From: Branchiostoma floridae
Lineage: Eukaryota; Chordata; Leptocardii; Amphioxiformes; Branchiostomatidae
Assembly: GCF_000003815.2 (NCBI RefSeq)
Contig: NC_049994.1
Location: forward strand, 16,538,523 to 16,602,522
Length of the DNA stretch: 64,000 bases
Reading direction: 5' to 3'
Shown piece after piece: positions 10,901-22,900 of the stretch; the first letter of the stretch is position 1, and each line of letters opens with the position of its first letter. The position numbers were made by a program, and so were the translations under genes. Under the pieces are notes generated by a model. That model saw nothing but the letters and a program-made list of their open reading frames with translations, did not search any database and was not told where the DNA came from.

Positions 10901-12703
10901 TTCCCCTTATTTAAGTGGATTTTGGCTTTTTAATACTTTAAGCCCCACTCATTGTATGAATACTTTAGGCACTTTGAACCATTTGACAATTTGACATTTA
11001 TGTGTTCGCACATTTTTAAAAACTAAATTAACGTAAGCCCAGTCAGCCTTTTGTTAGTGCTTCTTGCTCTCGTGCCTGTAATTCCAATTGTAACAGATAG
11101 GTGGCACTTTGTTCTGTTATTGAAAAGTACTATACAGGTATATGGCAGGAAATACAAATTTTATGGTAGGCAAGACTAGCTATGAGCTGTTATACAGGGA
11201 AATCCGATGGCTATCCATATAAGGACAAACATGCACCTGTGGTCATCAAACTCAGGTGGTCTTTGTGAGAAACACTCTAATCAATGGTCTGATTCAGTTT
11301 AGGAGAACAGATTTTCAAGACTTTGTATGTTCACAGCTGGCCTCAACTACATCCTATGGGGTACAGCATGGGGTACAGTGTTTACATTTTGTTCAGAAAG
11401 TTAGAGTTGAACTTGAAGCTACTGGGTTTTACCAAAATCTTGAATTATTAATGGTACATACTGCATTTCCTACTTATACATGTAATTTATATTTTTTATT
11501 TATTTGTACTGTACTAGTATTTAGTAGGCACTTTTAGGAAAGAGTCTGGGAGTTGAACAGACAACACTACCAGTTGACTACTATTACCCCCTGCCCTGCT
11601 GTAGTGGCCTGTGTGGCCCAAGGGCTTTAGAAACATAGATTTGCACTGCTCTGTATCCACTGAAAGTTGTCGGAAGAATCACATCTTTATACTATGGGTA
11701 AGAATTACTGTCAGTTAATTTCTATGTGAGACAGTTTTTTGTATAATCCTGATATATTCATTATAGCCTAATATAGAATTAATCATATCTGACAAGGCAT
11801 TCAGTTCAAATCTTTATTCAACAACTTCCAGACAAAACAACCTTTACAACAAACAAACCTTCACACACAGCATGGGCTATATACATGTATAAATTATGTA
11901 CAGATAAACATCTGCTATATGTGCAGTTAGCTCCAGTTTTATCTGCAGTAATCGAGATGAGTACAGCTGGTGAAGGATGTGAATTGACTAGATAGGCTGG
12001 GTGAGTGTTAAAGTGCATTCATACAATATGTTTATTTGAGCTGTTGCGTCACATTTGTTCAAGACACATAACGGCAATGTTGCTACCAGACTAAGTATAT
12101 AGATTAGAGTGCGCCACCCATACGAAATGCAAGTCAATGCAAGTAGATGACAAGTAGATAACATACATGTATAACATATCTGTTTTACTAATCCTACTAT
12201 GTACTAATTACATATTAACAGCTGCACATAATTTTATTTCATTTCATCTAACCAGAATCCCAGCTGTTTATTAAAAGCTTTCTGTCCACCCTGTTACATA
12301 TATTTCATTACTAACATCCAAGAACCAAACTTCATCCAGGCCCAAATGCAACTCCTATGCTACAATGCTATATGAAACTGGCATATGGAAGAGATATGAC
12401 AGCAAAAACACCATCAAAAAAACCAAAGCAGTTTATATTACTAACTCCTCATCAATTAGTAGCCTTGAAAACTGAGTGAGCCAAAATGAGGTTATTGACT
12501 GCCAGCTGACTACGGACTGTACCACTACAAAGGGGTGTCAGCCTGAATGCTGCAGTTCTTTCAAATTGGTGTGTCAACAGCTATCAAGATACTGACTATA
12601 TTTCCCGTCAAAGCTCAGCTCCTTCCCAGAGCTTCCAAGTATGTAATTTGAGAGATTATACAAAATACTAGTAGCATGGCCTTTACCACTCTTTGGCACA
12701 ATT
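10901..12703. other. Intergenic region with an unoccupied paralogue of the BEL insertion site
   Basis: The segment 11539-11625 (GAGTCTGGGAGTTGAACA, ACAACACTAC, CTGCCCTGCTGTARTGGCCT, AGGGCTTTA) is the counterpart of the sequence interrupted by the BEL/Pao element at 18569/26852. A dispersed repeat (TTCAGTTCAAATCTTTATT...) starts near 11803. The downstream flank of the TRIM-NHL gene (12050-12703) contains no exon that I can see. Confidence 0.6.
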
Positions 12704-14473
12704 CTAACCCTGTGTCCAGACCGATACAGAAGCAGTGTCAACACCAACATCAGTCACCACCACATCTCCACTTGGTGACATAGCAACACCACAGGGCCGC
12801 TCCATATCAGTTGCAATGTGACACAGAAATCTGCCCTGGCTGTCAAACATTTTCACACAACCATTTCCTTTGTCAGCCACAAGGATATTTCCCTTCCCAT
12901 CAACACAAATGCCCTGAGGATCATTCAACTGACCTTCATCAGATCCCTCACTCCCAAACTTGAACTTGAAGTTCCCCTCTCTGTCCAAGACATGGACACA
13001 GTCATTGTTGCTATCAGTGACCAGAATGTTCCCCTCCCCATCCACAGTGACATGTTCTGGCCACCAAGGATCTGGTGATCTATGATCTGAACCATATATA
13101 TCTTGGCTAAACACTCGAAGTCCACAACTCAGCCCGTCTGCAACAATCACCTGTTCTGTTGCCATAGCTACAGTTATGCCACGGAGGTCTATCACATGTG
13201 GAAGATCTATTTTGCCCAAATAATTCCCTTCCCGGGAATACTGTGCTACATGTGTTGTAGTCACCACCCACAGGTTGTCGTTTCTATCGACAGCAATATC
13301 ATGTGGTTTTCTCTGTTCTGCTGCACCTGGCAGAGTTGTTGTAAACTCTCTGATGTAAACACCATCCATTGTGAACACCTGGATTCTGCTGTTATGCAGA
13401 TCAGCAATGTAAACCTCATTATCCTGTGAGACAGCTACTCCAGTAGGACAGTTAAAATTCGCCCAAACTGATCCTTCTCCCAAAAATCTAACTTTCCTCA
13501 CCCATGGTTTTCCCACCCTGATTGGCCTGACACTTGTTACCTTACCTAACTCAATGGGTGCACCAGATTTCTTTGGTTCAAAATGGCAAAGCTCACTGTC
13601 ACAGATCTCAGGAGTTTCAACCTTCTGGAACCTTTCCTTGAGTATCTGTACCAAGTTTGCATTGTCTAATGAGAGCCACACCCCTTCTTCTTGTTCCATG
13701 AGCTGTTCTGTTCTCTCACAAATAATGGACAGTTTGACCAGCTGGATCAGCACCTGTTTATTCTGTTCTATCAAGGCAGCCATGTTGTCCTCAAAACTCT
13801 TCTCCACATCAGCCAATAGTTTGTCACGCTGATCTTCAATCTTCTTCACCTGATCATTGTAAGCCTTGTTTATCTCCTGTTGAGTTTGTACTTTGTTGTC
13901 CAACAGATTATTCTGTCGGTTTTTGATCTCCTGGAGGAAGTTTGGAAATGCCTCCATCTTCTGCCAGCCAGTGTCGAGCTCAGCGATGATGTTATCCTTA
14001 ATCTGTTTTGCTTCACTAGTTGTGTGCCCAGAGTGAGAATGGGCGATGCAATCACTACAAACCGGTACCTTACACTTTAGGCAGTAGAGCTTAAACTCTT
14101 CATGAGGGTGGAAGCTGCACATGTTCTTCTGTCCTCCCACCTGTATGTCATCAGACGTCAGTGAGGTTTTCATGGAGAATTCTTCACACAGGTTGGCTAT
14201 AGGATCATTGTTGGGAAGTCCAGATATCCCCTCGGAGGGCAAAATCACAGGATGGGCACAGTCTGGGCACCTGAACGGGTCTGGCCTCTCTGCCCTTTCA
14301 CAAGTCTCTAACCATTGTTCATGCCGAACTTCCAAACACTCCTGGCAAAAGTAATGGTGACATGGCAGGATCTTGGGCTGCCTGTAAGGCTTCTTGCAGA
14401 TGCTACAGGAGAGAAACTCTTCCAGTATCCTCTGTCTGTATGCAGTTGTAGGACGATCTTGAGAGTTTGCCAT
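12704..14473 (-). CDS. TRIM-NHL protein, probable E3 ubiquitin ligase
   Basis: This single-exon gene encodes 589 residues. An N-terminal C3HC4 RING uses C23, C26, C38, H40, C43, C46, C69 and C72. It should bind E2 enzymes and transfer ubiquitin. A B-box follows (C119, H122, C131, C134, C139, C142, H145/H147, H150), then a coiled coil at about 150-280. A C-terminal NHL propeller covers about 320-589, with recurrent AVSQDNEVYIAD and ITVDGEGNILVTD-like strands. There is no filamin domain, unlike TRIM2/3/71. The ATG context is AAAAATGGCA. The gene lacks a linker of about 28 residues that the 51.1-kb paralogue has before the propeller. It lies in tandem, on the same strand, with the GT4-NHL and 15.8-kb genes. 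A role in innate immunity or RNA binding is possible but unproven. Confidence 0.9.
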   Translation of the reverse strand: MANSQDRPTTAYRQRILEEFLSCSICKKPYRQPKILPCHHYFCQECLEVRHEQWLETCERAERPDPFRCPDCAHPVILPSEGISGLPNNDPIANLCEEFSMKTSLTSDDIQVGGQKNMCSFHPHEEFKLYCLKCKVPVCSDCIAHSHSGHTTSEAKQIKDNIIAELDTGWQKMEAFPNFLQEIKNRQNNLLDNKVQTQQEINKAYNDQVKKIEDQRDKLLADVEKSFEDNMAALIEQNKQVLIQLVKLSIICERTEQLMEQEEGVWLSLDNANLVQILKERFQKVETPEICDSELCHFEPKKSGAPIELGKVTSVRPIRVGKPWVRKVRFLGEGSVWANFNCPTGVAVSQDNEVYIADLHNSRIQVFTMDGVYIREFTTTLPGAAEQRKPHDIAVDRNDNLWVVTTTHVAQYSREGNYLGKIDLPHVIDLRGITVAMATEQVIVADGLSCGLRVFSQDIYGSDHRSPDPWWPEHVTVDGEGNILVTDSNNDCVHVLDREGNFKFKFGSEGSDEGQLNDPQGICVDGKGNILVADKGNGCVKMFDSQGRFLCHIATDMERPCGVAMSPSGDVVVTDVGVDTASVSVWTQG

Positions 14474-14686
14474 TTTTAGGCCTTAGGACTGGAAACCTTA
14501 TGTGCCACTCCCTGGTCTCACTTTTACTTCAAAACATCTTTGAACATTCAGGATACTGTGGTTGCTTTGTAAGTTGCCAAGGTGCAATGTTTACAGAGCT
14601 TTTGTTCTAGAATAAAACCCCATCCATCTCAACAAAAGTGCCGTATGGTATTTCATTTTTGAACTAGTTGCTTGAACTCGTCATCA

Positions 14687-14694
14687 TCACATGA
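14687..14694. promoter_or_regulatory. Conserved TCACATGA box upstream of TRIM-NHL gene
   Basis: TCACATGA is an E-box of the type bound by MiT/TFE factors. It lies 214-221 bp upstream of the start codon, inside a longer block (TCATCATCACATGAC, then AACAAGGCCC) shared by all three TRIM-NHL promoters in the window. In the complementary sense it reads TCATGTGA. Factor identity is inference. Confidence 0.45.
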
Positions 14695-14739
14695 CCCAAC
14701 AAGGCCCAATAGCTCGCACCCAGAGCATAATGAGACTGC

Positions 14740-15778
14740 CTGGCATCAAAACCTGTCTCTTTCATCATCTTTGGTCAATATTATGATACAATTTTAAACT
14801 TTGGAACCTTACACAAAACTAAAGCACTTATTAACAAGCTTTTGATCAGTCCTCTGATCCTTTTCAAGACGTAATGACCCAAAGCCTATGTCACATATCC
14901 GGACCAGAAGTGTGACGTCAGCAAATCTTTGGTCAATGTTGCTTCAATGAGTAAGTTCAAAGCCATAGCATTAAGACACCTTAAGCATTTAGCACAACTA
15001 TATCAACCTACGTACGGGAAATTAACCTCAACATTCTGGATATGTGCTGCCTTGTCATTTCTAAGAAAAATGGAAATCTAGATTTCCAGTTTTTTCCATT
15101 ACAGGGCTCAAATACATTTAATAGTAGTTTATGTCAGGTGGAACATTAACCAATTATGCAACTAAGTTCCTAAGATGTATAATTATTGCAAAGTGCTATA
15201 ATTCTTAGTAGTAAATGATTGAGCTGTCAACATTGTGACATTTAGATTATGTAATTTAATGTGGAAGTCGTTTGCATATTCAGAATATTTCATGAACATA
15301 TGAGGTCTCCAAAGTGTTGTTCCTACATGGATGTTTACACGTCAACTAGCCTTGTCTGCTTGTACCTCCCTTAATCATAAATTTCAACTACTTACAACAG
15401 AATATAAAGTGGGGAAGTTGGGGTGGTGCAGAAGAAGCTTACCAAGTCAAGTTTCTTCCTATTAGTATTATGATTTTCACAATGTAGAAAAGGTGTAAAC
15501 CTTTGAGAAACACATTGTATTTGTAATATGTAAAATATCATTTACCGTTGACTTGCTGCCTATGCCTTTAAGCAACTATTTACACACTGTGTGCCAAAGT
15601 AAGCAAGGAGACAGTTGATGTTTTTTGTTCCTTCTACCACAAAGCTGCAAAGATGTTGATAGCCAGATGCTGTATAAAATATGTATACCTGTTTATTAGC
15701 TTAAGTCAGAACAGTGACATTGTCATTTCAAGGGTTAGGTTGCACTGTAGCATGTCCTGTACCATCTATTGTACAGCG
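14740..15778. other. Intergenic; holds a copy of a dispersed AT-rich repeat
   Basis: The part from about 15105 to 15340 matches about 27455-27700 in order: AACATYAACMRAT, AATTATGCAA, AAAGTGCTATAAT, GTAAATGATTG, TCAACATT and ATATGAGGTCTCC. No exon was recognised. The remainder is the upstream flank of the 12.7-kb gene and the downstream flank of the 15.8-kb gene. Confidence 0.5.
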
Positions 15779-17689
15779 CTAACCCAATGTCCAGACTGAT
15801 GCAGTGTAATACTCAGTCACCACCACGTCTCCACCTGGTGACACAGCAACACCATAGGGCCACTTCGTACCAGTTGCAGTGTTATTATCATTATCATCAT
15901 TTGGGGCAAGTTGCAACTCTCTCTCAGATGCAATGTGACACAGAAATCTGCGCTGACTGTCAAACATTTTCACACAACCATTTCCACTGTCAGCCACAAT
16001 GATGTTTCCCATCCCATCAACACAAATACCCCGAGGATATTTCAACTGACTTTCACCAGATCCCTCACTCCCAAACTTGAACTTGAAGTTCCCATCTCTG
16101 TCCAAGACATGGACACAATGATTCCTGTTATCAGTGACCAGAATGTTCCCCTCTCCATCCACAGTGACACATTGTGGGAACCCAAACAGTGGTGAACAAT
16201 ATATATTGACCTCAGAACCATCACGGTTAAATAGTCGAAGGCAGCCATTCTGCCCATCACACTCTGTGACAATCACCTGTTCTGTTGCCACAGTTATGCC
16301 ACGAGTGTTATCAACATATGGAAGATCTATTTGGGCCAAACCTTTGCCTTCCCTGGAATACTGCACTATATGATCCTTACTCACCACCCACAGGTTGTCA
16401 TTTCTATCCACAGCAACATCATGTGGTCTTAACTTTTTACCAGTTTTTCGTGGCAGAATTGTTGCGAACTTTTTGAGATAAACACCATCCATTGTGAACA
16501 CCTGGATTCTGAAGTTTTCACAATCAGCAATGTAAACCTCATTGTCCAGTGAGACAGCTACTCCTGAAGAACACTTAAATTCCCCTCTATGTGATCCCCA
16601 TTCACCAAACTTGACTTTCCTCACCCATGAATTGCCCACTCTGGGTGGTTTGACATGATCTGTACTTTTAGCTTCTCCAGTATTTGTGTCACTGGACTGA
16701 ACCAACTGCTTGGCAGACATAGATTGTGATGTTACCTTACCTAGCTCCATCAGTGTATCAGATTTGTGTGGTTCAAAATGATAAAGTCTAGTTTCACAAA
16801 TCTCAGGAATTTGAGTGCTGAGCTTAAACTCTGCAATTTGTTGTGCCAGATTCAAGTCCTGTGTGATCCATACTGGCATTTCCTGTTTCACAATCTTTTC
16901 TGCACCTTCACAAACCCTGGACAGTTCAGCCAGCTGAGTCAGCACAATGTTTCTCTGTCCTGCCAAAGCAGCCATGTTGTCCTGTTGTTGTTTTTCCAAA
17001 GTTGCCAAAAGTCCATTCCTCTGTTCTTGAAGCTCCCGTCTCTTTTCCTGTTCTTGTAATTTTTTTTCTTGTACTTCATAAGCTTTGTATATCTCTTGTT
17101 GAACTTGAGTCCTGTTGTCTGTCAGCCTTTTCTGTGCATCTACAATCTTATTTAGGAATGCAGAGAAGGCCTTCATTTTGTGTAGACTGTTGTTGAGCTT
17201 TGCCCTGATGTTAGCTTTCATCTGTGGTGCTACCTGTTGAACTCCTGCAAATGTGTGACCTGAGTGGGTATTCACAGTACATTCACCACAGACTGGTATC
17301 TCGCACTGCTGGCAAAACAGGCCAACATCTTTTTTGGAATGGAAGACACACCTGTTTTTCTGTCCTCCCACCTGAGTTTTCTTGGAGAATTCCTCACACA
17401 GGTTGGCCACAAGATGGTTGTCAGGAAGCCCTGCCACTCCCTTAGAGGGCAAAGTCGCAGGTGTTTGACATATTGAACACCCGAATGGCTCCTGATCTGG
17501 CGTCCTTCTGCAATCCTCTAACCACTTGTTATGTTGGCCTTCTAAACACCCCAGACAGAAGATGTGCTTACATGGTAGTGCCTCAATATTCATTTTGTAA
17601 GGCTCTAAGCAGATAGTACAGGTGAGATACCTCTCTAGAAAACTCCTTCTGTATGCTGTAGGTCCTGGAGGACAAACTTGAGATGCCAT
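15779..17689 (-). CDS. TRIM-NHL protein, probable E3 ubiquitin ligase (diverged paralogue)
   Basis: A single exon encodes 636 residues. The RING uses C24, C27, C40, H42, C45, C48, C71 and C74, and the B-box uses C114, H117, C126, C129, C134, C137, H142 and H145. A long Lys/Glu/Gln-rich coiled coil (about 150-270) contains a short repeated EQEKRRELQEQ stretch. The NHL propeller occupies about 350-636. Compared with the other two TRIM-NHL genes it is the most diverged. It carries a polar Asp/Asn insertion (NDDNDNN) in the last NHL blade, of the sort that lengthens a surface loop. The protein begins MASQV, like the MASQ of the GT4-NHL gene. The promoter keeps the shared TCACATGA block. Expected activity is ubiquitin transfer; the substrate is unknown. 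Confidence 0.9.
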   Translation of the reverse strand: MASQVCPPGPTAYRRSFLERYLTCTICLEPYKMNIEALPCKHIFCLGCLEGQHNKWLEDCRRTPDQEPFGCSICQTPATLPSKGVAGLPDNHLVANLCEEFSKKTQVGGQKNRCVFHSKKDVGLFCQQCEIPVCGECTVNTHSGHTFAGVQQVAPQMKANIRAKLNNSLHKMKAFSAFLNKIVDAQKRLTDNRTQVQQEIYKAYEVQEKKLQEQEKRRELQEQRNGLLATLEKQQQDNMAALAGQRNIVLTQLAELSRVCEGAEKIVKQEMPVWITQDLNLAQQIAEFKLSTQIPEICETRLYHFEPHKSDTLMELGKVTSQSMSAKQLVQSSDTNTGEAKSTDHVKPPRVGNSWVRKVKFGEWGSHRGEFKCSSGVAVSLDNEVYIADCENFRIQVFTMDGVYLKKFATILPRKTGKKLRPHDVAVDRNDNLWVVSKDHIVQYSREGKGLAQIDLPYVDNTRGITVATEQVIVTECDGQNGCLRLFNRDGSEVNIYCSPLFGFPQCVTVDGEGNILVTDNRNHCVHVLDRDGNFKFKFGSEGSGESQLKYPRGICVDGMGNIIVADSGNGCVKMFDSQRRFLCHIASERELQLAPNDDNDNNTATGTKWPYGVAVSPGGDVVVTEYYTASVWTLG

Positions 17690-18569
17690 GTTCAGGCCTT
17701 AGAACTTGAAACCTTATATGTGCCACTCCCTGGTCACAGTTTTACTTCAAAACATTTTTACACCTGCAGGTCACCATGGTTTGTTTGTAATGCCAAGGTG
17801 CAATGTTTTGAGAGCTTTTGTTCTGGAATAAATGAGACCCGTCCATCTCAATAGATGTATCTCGTATTTCAACAAGTAAAGGCTACACTTGAAGTCGTCA
17901 TCATCACATGACCTAACAAGGCCCAGTAGCTCATATCCAGAACATAATGGGAATGGGGTATATAGCCTGGCATCCAAACCTACTATAGCTGCTAATTTTG
18001 CAAGTCTCTTTCTTTGTCTTTGATCAACATTGTACTGGCCTTTGCGTAAGAAGTTTTCTTTCATCACAGCTTTATGAACCTATGTACATGATATTTATCA
18101 GAACATTCTGGATACATGCTGCCTTATATGTACATGGCAGGGTTGGACAAGTTTTCAAAAATTCACTTGTGACGTCATATCGGGCGAGTACATAATTTTA
18201 CTTTTAATTTTAGAAGTTTACTTGCCCGAACCAACTTTTCACTTTCCCAAATTTGAATGACGATTTTCTATGTATTTTCACTTCCAACAATGGAATTCTT
18301 TTTTATTTTTGAGATATCTGGGATAAAGGTTGTTTACAAACATGATTATCGAAAGCATTATAACTATAGGAGTATTTCAGAGGAATGTCTATATAGTTTG
18401 TTTCCTCTTTGGTGGCAATAATTTGTTATGAACCGGGAGAAAAATAACAACAAAAAAGTCAGCACATGCAACATATGGTACATACTGCTTTCCCTGCTTA
18501 TATTATTAGCTTTGAAAGCTACTTTCAGCACTGCAGGAAAGAGTCTGGGAGTTGAACACACAACACTAC
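17690..18569. other. Upstream flank of TRIM-NHL gene; shared promoter block and BEL target
   Basis: Bases 17690-17960 retain the order of elements in the two other TRIM-NHL promoters: GCCACTCCCTGG, TTTTACTTCAAAACAT, GCCAAGGTGCAATG, CATCTCAA. A TCACATGA box lies at 17904-17911, 215-222 bp before the ATG. From about 18430 the sequence is the left half of the repeat interrupted by the BEL/Pao insertion. No other exon was seen. Confidence 0.55.
18565..18569. repeat. Target-site duplication ACTAC, left (right copy 26852-26856)
   Basis: Five identical bases flank the two LTRs, the length expected for BEL/Pao integrases. Confidence 0.9.
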
Positions 18570-19240
18570 TGTTATCGCCAACTTACAGTTTTCAATTTGC
18601 CGCCTTTAGTTTTAGATTAGCATAAGTTATCTCCCGCCAAAGTTACTTCCTGCGACTTGTAGCCACGGGAAGCTCCAGCTAGGGAGCCCAGGGGCGGCTG
18701 GAGCTTAGAACAGTAGGAAGCCCGCGCAGAAGGAAGACAGAGGGCAGAAAAGGCCTGGAGACCAACTCTAGGAAAATTGGGCCTGGTGGAGATCAACCCC
18801 AGGAAACTTAGGCCTGGAGATTATTTCTCCAGGAAATTTAGGCTTGGAGACAAGTGTACTCCAAGAAGAAGAAGAAGAAGAAGAAGAAGGCATCAGAGGA
18901 CAGTCAGCCAGTAGCCGGGAGACCAGACTAAGTTTTACGATTAAGAGCTCACCTTGGAATATACAAGAACTGAGAAGAATCACAGGACACAGGAATTCAC
19001 TGAGGACACAACAAGAGACCCACTTAAGAAGATTCAGACAAGGGGATAGAACCAGAACTTTCCAGTTTAGTTGGCGGCCTTTGTACAACTACTAACACTG
19101 CTAGATTAAACCGTCAAAACGTAAGTCTGCGAGTGCGTGTCCTCTCTCTCAAGACTCCTCAGCAAAGACAAGGTGAGTTCAGTCAAAACATTCTCTAGAC
19201 CCCGACCCTGGCTGAAGCGCTGAGAGTCAGCGCGCTTACA
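18570..19240 (+). repeat. 5' LTR of BEL/Pao element, 671 bp
   Basis: Begins TGTTATCGCC and ends GCGCTTACA. It contains an (AAG)n run near 18866-18889 and two consensus-like donor motifs, GTAAGT and GTGAGT, near its 3' end, which could allow leader splicing. No difference from the 3' LTR was found on base-by-base reading. Confidence 0.95.
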
Positions 19241-19460
19241 GTAAAACTTACGGTCAACTGGAACCAGTAAAACTGGTTATAGGACTCTAACGAGTAAAAC
19301 TTAGTGGTCCTGGAAGGATTCAAGTAAAAACTGTTGGTCATAGGAGACCATAGGACTCAAGTAAAACTTATGGTCGACAGGAACCAGTAAAACTGGTTAT
19401 AGGACTCTAACGAGTAAAACTTATTGGTCAAGGACTCTAACGAGTGAAAGTACCAAGAGA
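19241..19460 (+). repeat. Internally repeated 5' leader of the BEL/Pao element
   Basis: The phrase AGTAAAACTTA/AGTAAAACTGG recurs many times. A 47-bp segment that starts GAACCAGTAAAACTGG occurs at 19261 and again at 19381, exactly 120 bp apart. This region sits where the primer site and packaging signal normally lie, so the repeats may have a role in RNA folding. The role is a guess. Confidence 0.7.
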
Positions 19461-19937
19461 ACTGTCGCTAAAGTGGTATGCAGTTCGAAGGATTACAGCA
19501 AAGGGCTGTGAATATTAAGGAATTGTCTGTCGAGGCTAGCAAGGCCTGCATGTGGTATCTACAGGAAACAAAGGCCTCTTGAGTGGGTTGACATATCCGA
19601 ATGTGGTTGATGATTGATGACCTAACTCAGAGGAAGTAGCAACCCCTTGCAGCAGGTCACCTTACCGTAAAACAGATAATTGTTGCAAGAAGTTACCATT
19701 GTCTGTTTATGCGTCTGAAAGGGGAAGAATTTAACCTTTTCAGAATTTAGTCCGACTGTCAAGTGCAAGGACATTGGGTAATCGTGTATTGTATTACATC
19801 GCATGTAAATACCTCTGTACAACGACAAATACCACCAGACAGAACAATTAGCAGTTTTAGGGTATCCTGAGTGACAGCACAGCTGTGTGATCAGAACAGA
19901 CCTCTGAAGGCCAAGCAAAACTTGGACAGTAAACAGA

Positions 19938-22900
19938 ATGGAGGAGAAGGACTCCTCTACAGTAGGTGCAGAGGGAGAAGAGAAAAATGAGGATCTACAA
20001 AAAAGAGTGCCTAAGAAGGCAGAGTGGCAAATAATAGAAGAGAAGAGAAGAAAGAAAGTATTCAGATCCTCTGTGTTGGGAAAGCTTACGAGCAAGGCCA
20101 ACGCAATAAAGTCCTGGATGGAAAGTCCAGAAAACAAGTGGTACGTACAAGGCGAGCTGACATTGTGGCGTGAGACGTATGAGGAATTGAAAGAAGCACA
20201 TAGAGAATATCAGCTTACCCTGTCACCGGAACAGGCGGAAGAAGATAACAAGCAGTGGGCTGCTGACAAGTTTGAATCAGCAGAAATCTTCTATCACGAA
20301 GTGGAAAGGTGGATGGATATAAGTACAGATCACACAGAACCCCTCGGGGCAGATGGATTAAGTCTAACAGTCAAACCGTCGGACAGTGTTTCTCACACAG
20401 GTTCACTAGGAAGGCGATCGGTTCAGAGTCGTACAAGTACAGCTTCTCGAGTAGACTCTGAAATTAAAAGGCTAGAGCTGATGGTCCAGGCCACTGCACT
20501 GCAGGAGAGATTAGCTCTAGAAAGGAAGTCCTTGGAGATTGAACAGGAAAAGCAGCTGTTAGCGATAAGGACTGAGATTTCCGTAGAGGATGCGAAGATC
20601 AAGATGTTCAAGGACATGGAAGAGCAGGAGCTCAGAGGTGATAAACACGGCGGGGAAGAACATCCCAAGTGGCGTTCACCTGTCTTGGATCCCAACATCC
20701 TCAGCTATGTACCTCGTCAAGTAAAGCAAGAAGAACAGGGGCATAGCGCACTCTGGACGGTTACAGATAAGACAAGGCAGAAGCGTGAGTATAGTAACTC
20801 GGAGCGAAGGGATCACAATCTTGGCTACAGTGCTTTGAGGATGCCAAGCGGTCGCACACTGTACCAGCCTCCAGTTCGTACACCTCAGCAACCCCCAAAC
20901 GCCACAAACGACATGTTGCAAACAAGTACAACTCTGCCACCTGAACCAAAGCAGAACATCTCCGTCAGTAAAGGATTACCACAGCATGTTGACAACGTGG
21001 TAAGTCAGCAAAGAAGTGAGCAAGGGAACACAGTCACCACAACCCCTGAGGAGTTTCTGCAAGGGCTAGTGAGTGCACAGGCAGAGGTCACCAAGCTGAT
21101 GGTGGAACACAACAAACAAGCCAGCCTGCCAACGAGAGCTATCAGTGTTTTCGATGGTGACCCACTGAAGTACACAACATTCGTAAGGGCATTCAAACAT
21201 GCGATAGAAGACAAGACATCAGATGCAGAAGACCGTTTGTCATATCTACAACAGTATACCAGAGGGGAGGCCAAGAAGATTGTGGACAGCTGTTTCCTAA
21301 TGGATCCTGAAGAAGGATTCAGGAAAGCAAAGGAATCCCTACAAGAAAGGTATGGGACACCCCACAAGATATCTCGGGCGTACTCCATGCAAGTCTCCAA
21401 GTGGCCAGAGATCAAGGCAGAAGACAAAGCGGCCTTGAAGAATTTCGTCTTGTTCTTAATGGAATGTAAAAACGCCATGAGTGGAGACAGGTACCTGAGA
21501 GAGTTGGATCATTATTCCAACATCAAGTTGCTTGTGGACAAGCTTCCTTTCAAGCTAAGAGAAAGGTGGAGAAGGCACTCTCACGGAATAGTGAAGGAAC
21601 GCTCAGTCACTTTCAGTGACTTTGCTGCCTTCGTGCAGAAAGAAGAAGACGTGGTCTCTAATGAGGTCTTTGGCGATCTCAACAACAGAGAGAAGAGCCA
21701 GAGTTCTGGCTTCAAACAGAAGCATGGACCTAGGAGGGGTTCAAGCTTAGCAGTAGCTATGGCAACAGACAGTGCAGAAACTGAGTCTACAGGTGGCTGT
21801 CTGTACTGTGCGAAACCCAATCATTACCTGAGCGACTGTAGGGTGCTCGGCGCCAAACCAATGGACGAACGCCTGCGGTACATCAAAGGCCAAGGTTTGT
21901 GCTTTGGTTGCTTGAAAGCTACAACACACATGGCGAGGGACTGCAGGCAGCGGGCAGAGTGTAAGAGGTGTCAAAAATCTCACCCTACTGTGTTACACAG
22001 GGATGCTGGAACGGTACCCAAGAAGACGGCTGCAGTAGGACGAGTACTACGCACCGGATGTAGCTGGGAAGGAGTACCACCGATAATTCCTGTGAAGGTC
22101 CGCAGCAAGACCACAAACATCACAGTCGAAACATATGCTTTCTTGGACTCGGGAAGCGATGTGGTATTCTGTACCGAGGCCTTAAAGGATCAGCTGAAGA
22201 CAAGTGGCAGGAAAACAAAGTTGAAGCTGAATACAATTAATGACACCAAAGCAGTGCAGAGCGAAGTCCTGCATGACCTAGAGGTCATGGACTTGAAAGG
22301 GGAAAACACAATCCCCATAGCAACAGCATACACGCAAAAGAAAATACCTGCATCCAAGACAAACATCATAACGACGAAGGACCTTACGGCATGGCCATAT
22401 CTCAATGAGGTAGACGTGCCTCAGATTGATGCAGAAATTGGATTGTTAATTGGTAACAATGTGCCTAAGGCTGTAGAGCCCTGGCAGGTAGTTCACAGTC
22501 AAGGCGGAGGTCCATACGCCATCAGGACAGTACTAGGATGGTCAGTAAATGGACCCCTCAAGGGGGCCAGTGACGACAAGGCTAATGTCAACAGAATCAG
22601 TCTGGATCAACAGCTGACAGAGTATTTCAACAATGATTTCAACGAAACAAAGGATGATAAGAAAGAAATGTCAGTGGAAGATCAAAGGTTTATGAAGATC
22701 GTATCTGAAGGCACGAAGAAAGAAGATGGCCATTATCAGATTCCGTTACCCTTCCGAAACAGTCCACCAGAGCTGCCAAACAACAAGCAAGTAGCCCTTC
22801 AAAGAGCTAACCATCTAAGAAGGAAGATGACGAAAAATGGCAGCTTCCAAGAAGAATACACCCTGTTCATGCAGAAAATAATAGAAAAGGGCTACGCGGA

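Noticed and set aside
10691-10933. Cys-rich 80-codon frame resembling a zinc finger.
   Set aside because: The homologous block at 1-400 does not keep the frame, so conservation does not support coding.
18768-19095. Frames of 83 and 106 codons in the LTRs.
   Set aside because: Present identically in both LTRs, overlapping on opposite strands, with a low-complexity (AAG)n core. They are non-coding LTR sequence.
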